From the NCBI GenBank assembly GCA_965602945.1, contig CBFDBC010000188.1, forward strand, positions 1-7,366: a stretch of DNA of 7,366 nucleotides, in the 5' to 3' direction. A program made the translations under genes and the position numbers. Every line of letters begins with the position of its first letter. The stretch's first letter is position 1. This DNA is from JAUXEH01 sp965602945 (lineage in GTDB: Bacteria; Acidobacteriota; Aminicenantia; Aminicenantales; Aminicenantaceae). The notes under the pieces are model-generated. The model made no database searches. It was not told the origin of the DNA and saw only the letters and a list, made by a program, of their open reading frames with translations. This document shows, one piece after another, positions 6,743-7,366 of this stretch.

Positions 6743-7366
6743 TCACTCGAACTTCAGCGTTTCCGACGGATCCGTGCTGGCTGCCTTGACGGCCTGGAAG
6801 CTTATGGTCAGCTGGGCGATGAGCAGCGCCGCCGCCCCGGCCAGCAGGAAGATCCATACCTCGACTCCGATCCGGAAGGAGAAGTTCCGCAGCCAGCTGT
6901 ACATGATGTAATAGGCCGCCGGCAGGGCAAAGACAAACGCGATCAGGATGAGCCGGGCGAAGTCCTTGCTGAGCAGGACCACGATCTTCGAGGCCGTGGA
7001 CCCCAGCACCTTGCGGATGCCGATCTCCTTGGTGCGCAGCTCCGCGGTGTAGGCCGAAAGCCCGAACAGCCCGATGCTGGCGATCACGATCGCGAGGACC
7101 GAAAAGATCCCGAAGATCTGCCCGGAGGTCTGCTCGTTGTGGTAGAGCTCCCCCAGCTTGTCATCCAGGAAATAGGAGCTGAAGGGCTGCTCCGGGGCGA
7201 ACTTGTTCCAGGTTTCCTCCAGCGATCCCAGCACGGAACTGGTGTTCTCCGGCCGGAAACGGACGTTCAGCAGCGGGTATATCCCCCGCTGGCGCTCTGG
7301 AGCGCCCTCGAATGAGAACAGCGCAAAGGAATCGATGTCCTCATGCAGGGAGTTGTAGTGGAAGTC
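6743..7366 (-). CDS. ABC transporter permease, MacB/FtsX family, C-terminal part (open at window end)
   Basis: The frame is open from the window edge (7366) to TGA 6743-6745 and gives the last 207 residues; a GTG at 7232-7234 is only an internal codon. Residues 1-83 belong to the extracytoplasmic MacB-type core (F-R-P-E-N...L-E-x-T-W-x-K-F-A-P-E-Q-P-F, then Y-F-L-D-D). A membrane helix follows at about 84-105. Next is the cytoplasmic coupling segment with A-E-L-R-T-K-E-I-G-I-R-K-V-L-G (108-122), the family's ATPase-contacting signature. Two further helices lie at about 139-155 and 170-190, and the tail reads S-F-Q-A-V-K-A-A...L-K-F-E. This is one half of an export or signalling ABC transporter in the inner membrane; the ATPase would lie outside the window. 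It converges on the glycosidase-like gene with a 10-base gap and is a paralogue, in opposite orientation, of the permease at the left edge. Confidence 0.95.
   Translation of the reverse strand, partial: DFHYNSLHEDIDSFALFSFEGAPERQRGIYPLLNVRFRPENTSSVLGSLEETWNKFAPEQPFSSYFLDDKLGELYHNEQTSGQIFGIFSVLAIVIASIGLFGLSAYTAELRTKEIGIRKVLGSTASKIVVLLSKDFARLILIAFVFALPAAYYIMYSWLRNFSFRIGVEVWIFLLAGAAALLIAQLTISFQAVKAASTDPSETLKFE

Noticed and set aside
6701..7315. A 204-codon open frame on the plus strand over the right permease
   Set aside because: The minus-strand frame has full FtsX signatures (E-L-R-T-K-E-I-G-I-R-K) and membrane helices; the plus frame is rich in D/E/G/Q with no recognisable domain.

Overview
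The window reads as a compact stretch of chromosome from a GC-rich (by eye), Gram-negative-type bacterium. It carries three predicted exported proteins, flanked at each end by a truncated gene for a MacB/FtsX-type ABC transporter permease. Large secreted Asp-box (BNR/VPS10-like) proteins, FtsX-family permeases ending in a conserved Q-A-[LV]-K-A-A...DP...L-[RK]-[YF]-E tail, and secreted alpha-galactosidase-like proteins are common together in Acidobacteriota, Aminicenantes-like lineages and Bacteroidota. The high GC favours the first two. This placement is inferred from gene style only; no rRNA or marker gene is present.

Layout: (1) 2-256, plus strand, the C-terminal end of a permease. (2) 257-551, a more AT-rich gap of 295 bases with a small GCCTT/AAGGC/GCCTT repeat, a possible promoter and a strong ribosome binding site. 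(3) 552-3629, plus strand, a 1025-residue exported Asp-box propeller protein with a C-terminal helical region. (4) 3636-4238, minus strand, a 200-residue isochorismatase-like cysteine hydrolase with an intact D-K-C triad and, unusually for the family, a signal peptide. (5) 4239-4311, a short divergent promoter region. (6) 4312-6732, plus strand, an 806-residue exported protein with an alpha-galactosidase-like (clan GH-D style) barrel, a beta-sandwich, an F5/8 type C-like domain and a further C-terminal domain. (7) 6743-7366, minus strand, the C-terminal 207 residues of a second permease, open at the window edge.

The genes do not form one operon. Orientation is + + - + -, with two convergent pairs separated by only 6 and 10 bases and one divergent pair sharing about 70 bases. 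All three complete proteins should act outside the cytoplasm, in the periplasm, on the surface or outside the cell. The two permease tails are paralogues (43 of 83 aligned residues identical by hand count) pointing inward from each side. Joint function is not demonstrated: carbohydrate or small-molecule processing at the envelope is the most the context supports. I found no CRISPR array, tRNA, rRNA, insertion sequence or attachment site, and no convincing new multi-gene system. The most interesting items are the exported isochorismatase-like enzyme, the poorly classified glycosidase-like protein, and the overlapping divergent promoters between them.
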